37,370 nucleotides of DNA from Ureibacillus endophyticus (GCF_003628435.1 NZ_RBZN01000031.1:1-37370), one strand, 5' to 3'; positions 25,165 to 33,341 are shown, counted from the stretch's first letter. Program-made: numbers and translations. The notes: generated by a model from the letters alone, not told the origin.

Positions 25165-25665
25165 ATGTCTGGCAGAGGCCATGAAGAAGGTTTGAAAGAC
25201 TTAACTTTACTAGGAAATCAAAATACAAAATACGCATTTGAATATGCACCTGAAGTATTAGAGGCGGTAGATAATCTTCATTCAAATCGAGACTATTTTG
25301 TTAAATTCAATTGTCCGGAGTTTACGAGTTTATGTCCATTAACAAATCAGCCGGATTTTGCAACAATGTACATTTCATACATTCCAGATAAGAAAATTGT
25401 AGAGAGTAAATCGTTGAAACTTTACTTATTTAGTTTCCGTAATCATGGGGATTTCCATGAAGATTGTGTAAATATTATTATGAACGATTTAATAAAGTTA
25501 TTGGACCCTCGTTATATTGAAGTTTGGGGGAAATTTACTCCACGTGGTGGTATTTCAATTGACCCATGGTGTAACTATGGAAGACCAGGAACGAAATATG
25601 AGGAAATGGCTAATTATCGATTAATGAATCATGACCTTAACCCGGAAAAAATTGATAACCGTTAA
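25165..25665 (+). CDS. queF: NADPH-dependent 7-cyano-7-deazaguanine reductase (preQ0 reductase)
   Basis: The 166-residue tunnelling-fold enzyme reduces preQ0 to preQ1 in queuosine synthesis. It belongs to the short QueF type. [20 protein letters not shown] holds the thioimide-forming Cys57 and the proton donor Asp64, and [20 protein letters not shown] is the family signature for NADPH binding. [14 protein letters not shown] closes the domain. The ATG at 25165 is the conserved start; an in-frame GTG and earlier codons lie in the leader. No queC, queD or queE is in this window, so the gene may work on precursor made or imported elsewhere. Control is by the preQ1-I riboswitch upstream. Confidence 0.96.
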   Translation: MSGRGHEEGLKDLTLLGNQNTKYAFEYAPEVLEAVDNLHSNRDYFVKFNCPEFTSLCPLTNQPDFATMYISYIPDKKIVESKSLKLYLFSFRNHGDFHEDCVNIIMNDLIKLLDPRYIEVWGKFTPRGGISIDPWCNYGRPGTKYEEMANYRLMNHDLNPEKIDNR

Positions 25666-25680
25666 AATAATCAACAAAAA

Positions 25681-25718
25681 AGAGGTTCTTAGCTGACCCT
25701 CTATAAAAAACTAAGGAG
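25681..25718 (+). promoter_or_regulatory. Second preQ1-I riboswitch, translational type
   Basis: AGAGGTTCTTAGCTGACCCT followed by CTATAAAAAACTAAGGAG is a compact preQ1-I aptamer, starting 16 bases after the queF stop. The tail CTAAG pairs with the loop CTTAG, and its last bases are the Shine-Dalgarno AAGGAG of the downstream gene, so ligand binding would hide the ribosome binding site. No terminator hairpin fits between it and the start. Confidence 0.9.
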
Positions 25719-25728
25719 AGACGTGAAT

Positions 25729-26271
25729 ATGAGAATCTTATTTTATTTATTATCAATAGTCATTGCCAATGTAGTAACTGCAGCATTTGCACCAATGCAA
25801 TTAGGGATATTTATTGTACCAATGGGAACGCTTTTAGTTGGAGCAACTTTCATTTTCCGAGATCTTGTACAAAATAAGTATGGTCGAAAAAAGACCTATT
25901 TGTTTATTTTTATTGCATTAGTTTTATCTGCGGTTGTATCTTCCATGTTAGGCGACACATTAATGATTGTAGCAGCTTCAGCGATATCATTTTTAATTTC
26001 TGAAACTGCGGATACCGAAATCTATTCACGTTTAAAAGTATCAATGGCATGGCGTGTATTCTATAGTGGAATTATTGGTGGACTTCTGGACTCAGTAATT
26101 TTCGTAGTTATTGGGTTAAGTCCATTAGGAGCAGGAGCTTTACCTTGGGAAGCAATACCATTTGCTATAGCAGGTCAATTTATCGTAAAGTCATTGATTC
26201 AAATGATTGGAGCAATTGTATTTGGGAAAATATACAGTTTAAACGGGAAACAAGCTATTACAGAATCATAA
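25729..26271 (+). CDS. yhhQ: Queuosine precursor transporter, YhhQ/VUT family
   Basis: The 180-residue protein has about six membrane helices and the VUT family marks MGTLLVGATFIFRDLVQNKY-GRK and a SETADTEIY segment before the fourth helix. E. coli YhhQ imports preQ0 and preQ1. Control by a preQ1 riboswitch directly supports a preQ1/preQ0 salvage role. GTG at 25723 also opens the frame; the ATG 25729 lies 10 nt after AGGAG. It is likely the second gene of a queF operon, with the internal riboswitch acting on translation. Confidence 0.9.
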   Translation: MRILFYLLSIVIANVVTAAFAPMQLGIFIVPMGTLLVGATFIFRDLVQNKYGRKKTYLFIFIALVLSAVVSSMLGDTLMIVAASAISFLISETADTEIYSRLKVSMAWRVFYSGIIGGLLDSVIFVVIGLSPLGAGALPWEAIPFAIAGQFIVKSLIQMIGAIVFGKIYSLNGKQAITES

Positions 26272-26278
26272 TTATTTA

Positions 26279-26307
26279 AAAGATCATCTCTTGATGGTCT
26301 TTTTTTA
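26279..26307 (+). terminator. Intrinsic terminator of the queF-yhhQ unit
   Basis: AGATCATC (26281-26288) pairs with GATGGTCT (26293-26300) with one wobble, followed by seven T. Confidence 0.85.
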
Positions 26308-26367
26308 TGTTAGATATTAAAATTGATAAACTATATTTAGGGAAGTTAATCTTTAAGGAGCGAAAAA

Positions 26368-27057
26368 ATGAGATATAAACAAGTTGTACAAGGTACGTTA
26401 ATTAAGAGAATGAACCGATTTGTTGCAGAAGTATCAATTAACGATAGTGTAGAGCGGGTACATGTGAAAAATACTGGACGATTAAAAGAACTTTTATATC
26501 CCGATAACAAAGTGCTTTTGGAAAAAAGTAATAACCCTAAAAGAACTACTAATTATTCAATCATTGCTGCTAATAAAAATGACAAATGGATTAATATCGA
26601 TTCTCAAGCACCGAATGCAGTAATATTTGAAGCGTTAAAGGAAGGAAAAATTAAGGAAATTGGGAAAGTTGATTTCTTAAAAAAAGAAGTAACATTTGGT
26701 GAGTCACGATTTGATTTTTATTATGAAAATGGTGATGAGAAGGGATTTATAGAGGTAAAAGGTGTAACGTTAGAGAGAAATGAGGTTGCTAGTTTCCCAG
26801 ATGCACCTACTTTAAGAGGAATGAAACATGTACTTGAAATGTGCCAAGCAGTTCAAGAAGGTTATAAAGGCACAATATTATTTGTAATCCAAATGAAAGG
26901 ATGCAAAAGTTTTACCCCGAATCGAGAAATGGATCCAAATTTCGCTGATAGACTTTTACAGGCAGCCCAACAAGGAGTACAAATTATTGCCTATGATTCA
27001 ATTGTTGAGGAAGATAGCTTATTTATAGATAAGCAAATTCCAGTAAGCTTGATTTAG
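26368..27057 (+). CDS. sfsA: DNA/RNA nuclease SfsA
   Basis: The 229-residue protein matches SfsA over its full length. The N-terminal OB-like part has FVAEVSINDSVERVHVKNTG and RLKELLYP. The nuclease-like core follows with GESRFDFYY, FIEVKGVTLE (PD-(D/E)xK-type Glu-x-Lys), FPDAPTLRGMKHVLEM and FVIQMKGCKSFTPN. SfsA was first linked to maltose gene expression in E. coli and later described as a nuclease; its role in Bacillales is unclear. AAGGAG lies 8 nt before the ATG. Confidence 0.95.
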   Translation: MRYKQVVQGTLIKRMNRFVAEVSINDSVERVHVKNTGRLKELLYPDNKVLLEKSNNPKRTTNYSIIAANKNDKWINIDSQAPNAVIFEALKEGKIKEIGKVDFLKKEVTFGESRFDFYYENGDEKGFIEVKGVTLERNEVASFPDAPTLRGMKHVLEMCQAVQEGYKGTILFVIQMKGCKSFTPNREMDPNFADRLLQAAQQGVQIIAYDSIVEEDSLFIDKQIPVSLI

Positions 27058-27081
27058 GGGACTATTCCAAATAGTCCCCTA
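27055..27081. repeat. Dyad between sfsA and the convergent gene
   Basis: GGGGACTAT (27057-27065) pairs with ATAGTCCCC (27071-27079). It overlaps the sfsA stop codon. No T-run follows on either strand, but the stable stem could act as a terminator for both convergent genes. Confidence 0.5.
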
Positions 27082-27090
27082 AACAAACAA

Positions 27091-28914
27091 TTATTGTGGA
27101 TAATGAAAGGCATAAATGAACTGTACAAAATCTTCAAATGGAAGGGAGGATTCACCAGGGAGCTCTCCATTTCCATTAACACTTGTTCGAATAGATTTAC
27201 CCCAAATTTGTAAGCTATCGTTATTTGGATTATAAAAATAAACACGCGTTACGCCTTTTGGATCATTTTCAACACGTTGAATGAGGATAGCATGGGCACC
27301 AAGCACTTGACCTGATCGATTGTAAATTGTAATGCCTACCGGTTGAGGCAGTCCTCTGTTGACATTTGGATTATTAGTGGGGTGATAATAATAATAAAAA
27401 TTATCTAGAAAATTCAAATCACTATAGATATCTGAAAACCCCGACCATATCCCTGTTATATGAAAGGCAGGATTAATCCACTTATGAGGATCTTGCCCCC
27501 GACCATCTGCAGCTTTTAACATTTCAAAGTAAATTGAATCAAGATGTGGTACTACCAAATAGGAGATAAAATCAATATGGTCCTCATCTTCTAAAGGAAT
27601 TTGTGGAAGTGAGTTTGACGAGATTTTTTTCCCTTCAAATTCTATTGTCAAGTTTGCTGTTTTTAAGAAGGTGTTTATCATATTTAACAACATTGTTGGC
27701 TCTTTTTGAGACCAATAACTAAGTGCTCTTGTTGATTGACAAGTAGGATTAAATCCTTGGCCAATGCCTAAAGGCGTCCCTAAAATATTAATCATTTCTG
27801 ATACGATTAAGGATTTAATAAAATCAACATTTTGAATTCCCTTTAATTTATTAATATTAATGAGAATTTCTTCATGGATTGCTGATGACATTAATTGTTC
27901 TAACTCTTGGACAAATTCCTTTGTAAATATGTCCCGTTGTAATAAACAAAGTAACCCATATATGCTTCTTCGCGTATCAATAGAAATTGATGAAGAAATT
28001 AAGGATAAAATAATTGGAAGATTAGCATTTAAATTGGTCTTTGATATATTATCTACAGTTAACATACTTTCAAGTAAGTGTTGTTTTTCATTGGCGATAA
28101 ATTTTAAAAATACAACATGATAAGGGGACACAAGACCTGTCTGTACCATCGTGTTTTTTAGCTGATGTGCTTCCTTAATTAAAATTGTATCATCACATGT
28201 TTTTAGTTTTATTTCATAACTCTCCAAAGTATCGGTTGCCAAATCAGTTGGAGAGTAAACAGCATTTTCATAACGAGTTAACTTCGAGTCTTTTTCTTCT
28301 AACCCGCCAGCTAACTTTTTTGCACTTGTAATTAATTTTAATATTTTATCAGTAATAATAGGCCTCTGTACGGCAAGATTATCAACTTCTTGATAAAGGT
28401 TTTCAAATACCCGTTCTGAAAAGCAATGCTCTGAAATGAACCTCAATATTTCAGATGCCTGTTCATCTTTATAAAGTTGTTTAACTCGGTTTTCTTCCGT
28501 TTCTTTCATTATTAATAAGTCGATATTTAAAGCCAATACCTTCGTTAAAAACTCGGTTGCTTCTAGAGCATTCATTTCCGGATGTACATATTCCCCTCTA
28601 GCAATTGCAAGAATTCTTAATTCACTTAGAATTTCTGCAACTTCTGTCGTTCCACCAGCTTGAAGAGTCCCTCTAACAAGGGTTGGATTTAATTTCGTTA
28701 CGTCTTCCCATGGTTTTCCAATAAATAATCCAGAAGAATCAAAGAGATGTGCATACCTATAAATTTTTTCCAATCCATTTGGTTCTTTGAGAAGATCTGA
28801 GGCGAGGTCAAAAACGGTTTGCTGAAAAAACTTTTTACTTGATGTCGGTGCAAGCAGTAGATGTTGAAAGGCTTTCTGAAATGAATTCTCTGATGAGTAA
28901 AGGTAAAGTCCCAT
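27091..28914 (-). CDS. Predicted papain-like cysteine peptidase/transamidase, shorter paralogue of the ATP-grasp-linked protein
   Basis: The 607-residue soluble protein was not recognised as a named family. It is collinear with the 673-residue protein encoded next to the ATP-grasp gene: N-terminal YAHLFD, LSELRILAIARGEY and VLALNIDLL; middle VQRPIIT and TGLVSPYH; C-terminal LGIGQGFNPTCQSTRALSYW, VVPHLDSIYFEM, LGAHAILIQRV and YFYNPNNDS. Cys392 with Gln386 six residues before it, His541 and Asn562/Asp566 have the order and spacing of a papain-type active site; the triad is a prediction. The N-terminal 370 residues look helical. The Lys/Thr-rich N-terminal tail of its paralogue is absent. AAGGAGG lies 8 nt before the ATG. 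A terminator separates it from the paralogue, so it probably has its own promoter. Confidence 0.7.
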   Translation of the reverse strand: MGLYLYSSENSFQKAFQHLLLAPTSSKKFFQQTVFDLASDLLKEPNGLEKIYRYAHLFDSSGLFIGKPWEDVTKLNPTLVRGTLQAGGTTEVAEILSELRILAIARGEYVHPEMNALEATEFLTKVLALNIDLLIMKETEENRVKQLYKDEQASEILRFISEHCFSERVFENLYQEVDNLAVQRPIITDKILKLITSAKKLAGGLEEKDSKLTRYENAVYSPTDLATDTLESYEIKLKTCDDTILIKEAHQLKNTMVQTGLVSPYHVVFLKFIANEKQHLLESMLTVDNISKTNLNANLPIILSLISSSISIDTRRSIYGLLCLLQRDIFTKEFVQELEQLMSSAIHEEILININKLKGIQNVDFIKSLIVSEMINILGTPLGIGQGFNPTCQSTRALSYWSQKEPTMLLNMINTFLKTANLTIEFEGKKISSNSLPQIPLEDEDHIDFISYLVVPHLDSIYFEMLKAADGRGQDPHKWINPAFHITGIWSGFSDIYSDLNFLDNFYYYYHPTNNPNVNRGLPQPVGITIYNRSGQVLGAHAILIQRVENDPKGVTRVYFYNPNNDSLQIWGKSIRTSVNGNGELPGESSLPFEDFVQFIYAFHYPQ

Positions 28915-29048
28915 TTGTTCGTCCTCCTTTCAGCAATTTCCAAAAGTACAGTTAAAATTGTTTGAAAACTTCTTATTTTAGAATATTTTAAAATTTCGAT
29001 TAATGTACCACGAAATAAATATTATTTCAAATTGTTTAACCATGAGGA

Positions 29049-29082
29049 ATAAAAAAGACCTCGAAGAAAATTCGGGTCTTTT
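29049..29082 (-). terminator. Terminator between the two paralogues
   Basis: On the minus strand AAAAGACC pairs with GGTCTTTT, extended by CGAA/TTCG past one bulge, followed by TTTTTT. It ends the ATP-grasp operon 43 bases after the 673-residue gene. Confidence 0.82.
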
Positions 29083-29125
29083 GTCAAATTGGTTATTAAA
29101 ATGTATGATTTAGGAAGCAACCTTA

Positions 29126-31147
29126 TTATGCCCATTCATAATTTTTGCCCCAACTATCTTTGGCTAAAGTTTCAACCTTTTCAACGATGGATTCTTCAAC
29201 CATGTAAGTATCACCTTGTTCATATAAATTATAGTGATATGCATACATTCTTGAAACAAATTCATGGAATGGTAAGGATGATTCTCCCTCAAGTTCACCA
29301 AAGCCAGTCACACTAGCTTTAATACCTTGCCCCCAATTTTGAGTGCTATCATTATTCGGATTGTAGAAGTAAATTCTGCACTCGCCATGTTGATCTTTTT
29401 CGATTCTTTGGATAGAAACAGCGTGAAGTCCGAGTAATTCTCCATGGACATTTGTTAAATATATTCCCACTGGGTTTGGATACAACATTTTGTAACCTTC
29501 ATTGTAGTCAGGATGATGTGTTGCATAGAAAAGTTTTACGAATGTAGGGTAGTTTGTCACTTTTAATGTTAGTGGATCGATAACATTAATAAATCCACTT
29601 GGAATCCATTCCCCATAAAATTCACGATTTACCCACTTATGACCATCTTCTCCGCGCAGAAGGGTACGTTTCATCATTTCATTATAAATTCTATCAAGAT
29701 GAGGAACTAGAATAATAGAAACTGGATCTAAATCTTGTAAATTTGCAGTTACAACCCCATCAAGAAGAAGGTTAGAGTTGATTAGTTCACCTTCGAATGT
29801 CATTTCGATATTATTATCGCGAGCAGCTGTTGTAATCAATTTAAGGAGTTTTTCAATATCATACTGAGCCCAAAGTGAGATTGCTCTAGCAGATTGGCAG
29901 ATTGGGTTCACCCCTTGCCCAATTCCTAATGGTTGCCCAATAACACTTACAACTCCAGCAACTAAAATACCATTGATGCTAATACCATTTAATCCAATAT
30001 AATTTGATAAGCCATTTTTTACTTCGGCATGAATAGGTAGTTCAAATAACTGACGTAATGCAGGAATTAATGTCTCAAGCTTAAGAACTCCTCGATTGAG
30101 CAATTTAGTAAGCCCATAAATTGCTTGTTTCGTTTCAGGATAGATAGACAGCTGAATAATATCGTGAATTAGGTCTATATTTTCGTTAAAGCTTGTGATA
30201 CCAGATTCAGTTAAATGCAATGCACTTGGAATAATCTCTTGATATTTACGGTTTAGGAAACGAAGTAGAATCGCATGGTAAGGCGATACAAGTCCAGTTT
30301 CGTTCATTGATTCAGCAAAACGCTCAGCTTCACTAATCAGTTCTTCTCTAGAAGCTTGCTCTAATTTTAATCGATAGTCTCTTTGATCAGCTGCTTCTAA
30401 ACTTAAAGGTGTAGGAGCATCAATTGCTCTAGAGTATTTTGCAAGCTCCTCCGCAAATTCACTATCAATCTCGTCATTGATTAGTAACTTTGAATTCTCA
30501 ATTAACTCAATGATTCTCTTAGTAATGATAGGTCGTTGAACAGTGATACGTTTTATTTCCTGAACCATTTGCTCTGCCACTGATTCACAGGAAAGTTCTT
30601 GTTGCAGGTAGGTAAATAAATTTTGAGCTCGAATTAGATGTTCTTCTAGTTCCGATTCTTGTTCTTCAGGAAACAGTAAATCGAGGTTTAGAGCTAATAC
30701 TTCATTAAGGAATGAACTTGCATGCTCAGAACTTAAGCTCTCATGTTTGTAAGTTCCTTTTGCAATAGCAAGCATTCTCATTTCACTTAATAGTTCAAGA
30801 ATTGAGTAGATTCCTCTTAGTCTTAGGGAGCCACCTACAAATGGAGGTTGTAACTTTGTTGGATCTTCCCAATCTCCATTCAGGAATACGCCTGCTTGGT
30901 CAAATAAATGAGCATATTTAAAGAGCACTGACATTCCTTCAATAGTAGATGCCAGCTCGTTTGCTAATTGATAAACATCTGTTTGATATAAGCTTTTTGC
31001 AAAAGGTTTTGCTTGATTCAATGTCTCTAGAGCTGTTTCAAATTTTTTCTCTAAAGGGCTGATTTTAGTTGTAGTTGTTTTTTTTCTTGCAGTTGTTTTT
31101 CTTCTAGTGGCAGTAGTTGTCTTTTTTTCTTTTATTACTGTATTCAT
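29126..31147 (-). CDS. Predicted papain-like cysteine peptidase/transamidase, longer paralogue with Lys/Thr/Arg-rich tail
   Basis: The 673-residue protein starts with a low-complexity basic tail (residues 6-28, with repeats of KKTTT, RRKTT and RKKTTTT type), then a mainly helical region (about 32-390) and a C-terminal catalytic-looking region (about 400-640). Key blocks are LGIGQGVNPICQSARAISLW (Gln411, Cys417), LVPHLDRIYNEM, RGEDGHKWVNREFY, LGLHAVSIQRI (His575), IYFYNPNNDSTQNWGQGI (Asn596 to Asp600) and GELEGESSLPFHEFVSRMYA. Gln-x5-Cys, then His, then Asn/Asp is the papain-fold order. The extra C-terminal 35 residues are acidic. There is no signal peptide or membrane segment. ATG 31147 is chosen because AAGGAG precedes it by 11 nt; a GTG at 31159 overlaps that site. 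It starts 15 bases after the ATP-grasp gene ends, so the two are one operon. Activity and substrate are unknown. Confidence 0.72.
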   Translation of the reverse strand: MNTVIKEKKTTTATRRKTTARKKTTTTKISPLEKKFETALETLNQAKPFAKSLYQTDVYQLANELASTIEGMSVLFKYAHLFDQAGVFLNGDWEDPTKLQPPFVGGSLRLRGIYSILELLSEMRMLAIAKGTYKHESLSSEHASSFLNEVLALNLDLLFPEEQESELEEHLIRAQNLFTYLQQELSCESVAEQMVQEIKRITVQRPIITKRIIELIENSKLLINDEIDSEFAEELAKYSRAIDAPTPLSLEAADQRDYRLKLEQASREELISEAERFAESMNETGLVSPYHAILLRFLNRKYQEIIPSALHLTESGITSFNENIDLIHDIIQLSIYPETKQAIYGLTKLLNRGVLKLETLIPALRQLFELPIHAEVKNGLSNYIGLNGISINGILVAGVVSVIGQPLGIGQGVNPICQSARAISLWAQYDIEKLLKLITTAARDNNIEMTFEGELINSNLLLDGVVTANLQDLDPVSIILVPHLDRIYNEMMKRTLLRGEDGHKWVNREFYGEWIPSGFINVIDPLTLKVTNYPTFVKLFYATHHPDYNEGYKMLYPNPVGIYLTNVHGELLGLHAVSIQRIEKDQHGECRIYFYNPNNDSTQNWGQGIKASVTGFGELEGESSLPFHEFVSRMYAYHYNLYEQGDTYMVEESIVEKVETLAKDSWGKNYEWA

Positions 31148-31162
31148 CTTTCGAACCACTCC

Positions 31163-32389
31163 TTATAAGTAGAAATCATGTTTTTCGTATTGTTCTAAAA
31201 GTTTTCGCATTTCCGTACTGTCTTCCCCGAAAAAGTAAATCGAACCATAGTGATTTCCGAACCCAACACGTTCAGATACTTTAGATGTCGCAGGTAGGAA
31301 CATATTGTGTTTTAAGAAATATGGATGTTCCTTCAGTTCATCAGGGATATTAAGCTTAGAGATGGATTTTACTTTTGGATAGACCATCAAATTTCCGGAG
31401 TGTCCTTTTGCTGAAACAACTTCTTCTGGGAAGAAGGTTTTTAATTCTTCATCAGTTGTTTCAGGATCACAGCATAATATTTGACCTTGATATGGACTAA
31501 ATCCATATACTCTTTCAATATGCTCAAAAATGTGACCGCCTGGAATACGTGCAGCAACCTCACCAAAGTAAATTGTTCCATTTGGTGTAATGAAGAACTC
31601 AGGATGCAATATACCATTTTCTACTTCAAAAGCTTTTACCAGTTGTTCAATCGTTTCTCGTATTTGTGGTCGCCATTGTTCAAGTGTAGGAGATGCTGGG
31701 ACGAAATTAGAATGTCCTAGTTTAACGTATTCCGTAATATTTAGGAAATGTACTTTTCCATTATGGACAAAGGCTTCGCAAGAAAATTCTTGTCCTTCTA
31801 AGTGGCTTTCCATAAGAAGTGGGAATTCAGAATCATCAATTTCCTCAATATCTTCGCTTTTTTTAATCATTCGGTGACCTACAGTACCTGCTTTATCAAA
31901 TGGTTTTACATGGATAGGTTCGTAATTTTCCTCATCCATATTTAATAAAGCTTCATTCATTCTTTTTAGAAAATGTGCTACATCTTCTTTATTAAAAGCT
32001 TCTTCAAAGACACCTACACGAAGTCCAGCTAAATGTGCTCTTCGTTTCATTAGTGATTTATCACGAAGAAGTAAGGATTTATTAAAAACTCTAGGATTTT
32101 CCCAAAGTAATGAATTTAACATACCTGCCCATTCCACGGTTTCTTCATATATTGGAACTGCAACTTTTGTATCAAGCTCTTTAAGTTTTTCATAAAGTTC
32201 CATGGAGTGCTCAATTGGAACATCGAATTGCCATGGAACAAATTGTATTCCATTTTTATCAGCAAAAGGCTTAAATTCAGGAGGACCGACAACGACATAA
32301 GGGCGGTTCATTTTATCAATCGCCTCAATCGCCTGTAAACTCCATCCTAAAAGTGCTGTTGTTTTTCCGTGAATTTGTTTCATCTCCAT
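31163..32389 (-). CDS. ATP-grasp domain carboxylate-amine/thiol ligase
   Basis: The 408-residue protein has a Rossmann-like N-terminal part (about 8-100, TALLGWSLQAIEAIDKM and YVVVGPPEFK), a central linker with RDKSLMKRRAHLAGLRVG that opens the ATP-grasp fold (about 105-300), and a C-terminal lid (about 320-408). HVKPFDKAGTVGHRMIKK is the ATP-binding strand-loop, PLLMESHLEGQEFSCEAFV the adenine-side strand, and HPEFFITPNGTIYFGEVAAR followed by IPGG holds the metal-binding acids Glu264 and Glu277. The fold joins a carboxylate to an amine through an acyl-phosphate. The substrate pair is unknown. It is the first gene of the operon with the predicted cysteine peptidase, so a make-and-trim or tag-and-remove scheme is possible, but this is inference. 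GCAGG precedes the ATG by 7 nt. Confidence 0.85.
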   Translation of the reverse strand: MEMKQIHGKTTALLGWSLQAIEAIDKMNRPYVVVGPPEFKPFADKNGIQFVPWQFDVPIEHSMELYEKLKELDTKVAVPIYEETVEWAGMLNSLLWENPRVFNKSLLLRDKSLMKRRAHLAGLRVGVFEEAFNKEDVAHFLKRMNEALLNMDEENYEPIHVKPFDKAGTVGHRMIKKSEDIEEIDDSEFPLLMESHLEGQEFSCEAFVHNGKVHFLNITEYVKLGHSNFVPASPTLEQWRPQIRETIEQLVKAFEVENGILHPEFFITPNGTIYFGEVAARIPGGHIFEHIERVYGFSPYQGQILCCDPETTDEELKTFFPEEVVSAKGHSGNLMVYPKVKSISKLNIPDELKEHPYFLKHNMFLPATSKVSERVGFGNHYGSIYFFGEDSTEMRKLLEQYEKHDFYL

Positions 32390-32465
32390 AATTCAACCTG
32401 CCTTTTGAAATGTATTGTAAAAACTAGCAAATTAAAACTTGCACCTATCATTTTACTGATAATAT

Positions 32466-32486
32466 TCGAAATTCAAATTGTTTCGA
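32466..32486. promoter_or_regulatory. Inverted repeat between ATP-grasp operon and GNAT gene
   Basis: TCGAAA-N9-TTTCGA is a perfect 6+6 dyad in the middle of the divergent intergenic region. Its position suits an operator for either or both genes. No regulator gene is adjacent. Confidence 0.4.
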
Positions 32487-32603
32487 CAAATGATTTCATT
32501 ATTCTTACAAAATTTAATCTGTGTAACATTATCTTAACAATCTCTTAAAAATCAAATTGCCAAATTGGTGTTAGAATAGGTCTTGCTCAATATTCAGATT
32601 TGA

Positions 32604-33266
32604 TTGAAAATTGAAGTATATTGCGAACAAAAGGGGTATGTTACATTGCTAATGCAAAGAGGAGAAAGTTTAAAAGCAAGCTTAATCGAGGAAGTATTTA
32701 GTTCTAGTAACTGGTATAATAGGTTGAGAGAGTATTTCCCAGAAAGAGAAATGAAATCTAGAAAGCACTTTGAAATACTTTTTCAGGAACAAGCAATGTA
32801 CAAATTAATGGAAGGCCCAGATTATGTCGTAGTTTATTTTGAGCAGCAAGATTATATTTTCATCGACTATATTATCGTTTCTGGGACAAGTCGAGGTAAA
32901 GGTGTAGGCAGTATTGTACTAAACGAGCTAAAAAGTAAAGGAAAAGCAATTATCCTTGAGGTTGAACCTGTTAGCGAAGAGGATCCGGATTCAGAAAAAC
33001 GAGTTCGATTCTATGAAGAACGTCATAACTTTAAAAAAATGAATATTGGGTATGAAAGAATCCATAATATAACAAGCGAATTAAATAAAATGGATATTTT
33101 TTGCTGGTCTCAAGCACCAGTTTCAGATAGCTGGGTTTTAGAAAGAATGCAGGAAATCTATTTAGAAGTGCATGCTTATAAAGTAGAAGAGATTTATGGA
33201 CGTAATCCTCAGCCAGTATCTGAAGTTCTTTGGTTAAAGGAAAGTCGTGAAAAAATAGCTCAATAA
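32604..33266 (+). CDS. GNAT family N-acetyltransferase
   Basis: The 220-residue protein has a GNAT core at about 70-155. YVVVYFEQQDYIFIDYIIVS is the beta4/beta5 region, RGKGVGSIVLNEL (95-107) is the acetyl-CoA-binding R/Q-x-x-G-x-G/A motif, and VRFYEERHNFKKMN is the Y/F-rich motif B. About 60 further residues at the C-terminus are not part of the core. The first codon is TTG, directly after an in-frame TGA, and no Shine-Dalgarno is visible; a later start would remove a conserved-looking N-terminal strand. It is divergent from the ATP-grasp operon, and the substrate is unknown. Confidence 0.83.
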   Translation: MKIEVYCEQKGYVTLLMQRGESLKASLIEEVFSSSNWYNRLREYFPEREMKSRKHFEILFQEQAMYKLMEGPDYVVVYFEQQDYIFIDYIIVSGTSRGKGVGSIVLNELKSKGKAIILEVEPVSEEDPDSEKRVRFYEERHNFKKMNIGYERIHNITSELNKMDIFCWSQAPVSDSWVLERMQEIYLEVHAYKVEEIYGRNPQPVSEVLWLKESREKIAQ

Positions 33267-33311
33267 AAAACATATAGATAACTACCTTTACAAAAAAATA
33301 AGTCATAATAA

Positions 33312-33341
33312 ATCTGCACTTTTATAAGTGCAGGTTTTTTT
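33312..33341 (+). terminator. Intrinsic terminator of the GNAT gene
   Basis: CTGCACTT (33314-33321) pairs perfectly with AAGTGCAG (33326-33333) around TTAT, followed by G and seven T. Confidence 0.85.

Noticed and set aside
24947-25195. 82-codon frame across the queF leader
   Set aside because: It runs through the promoter, the preQ1 aptamer and both hairpins, and overlaps queF in another frame.
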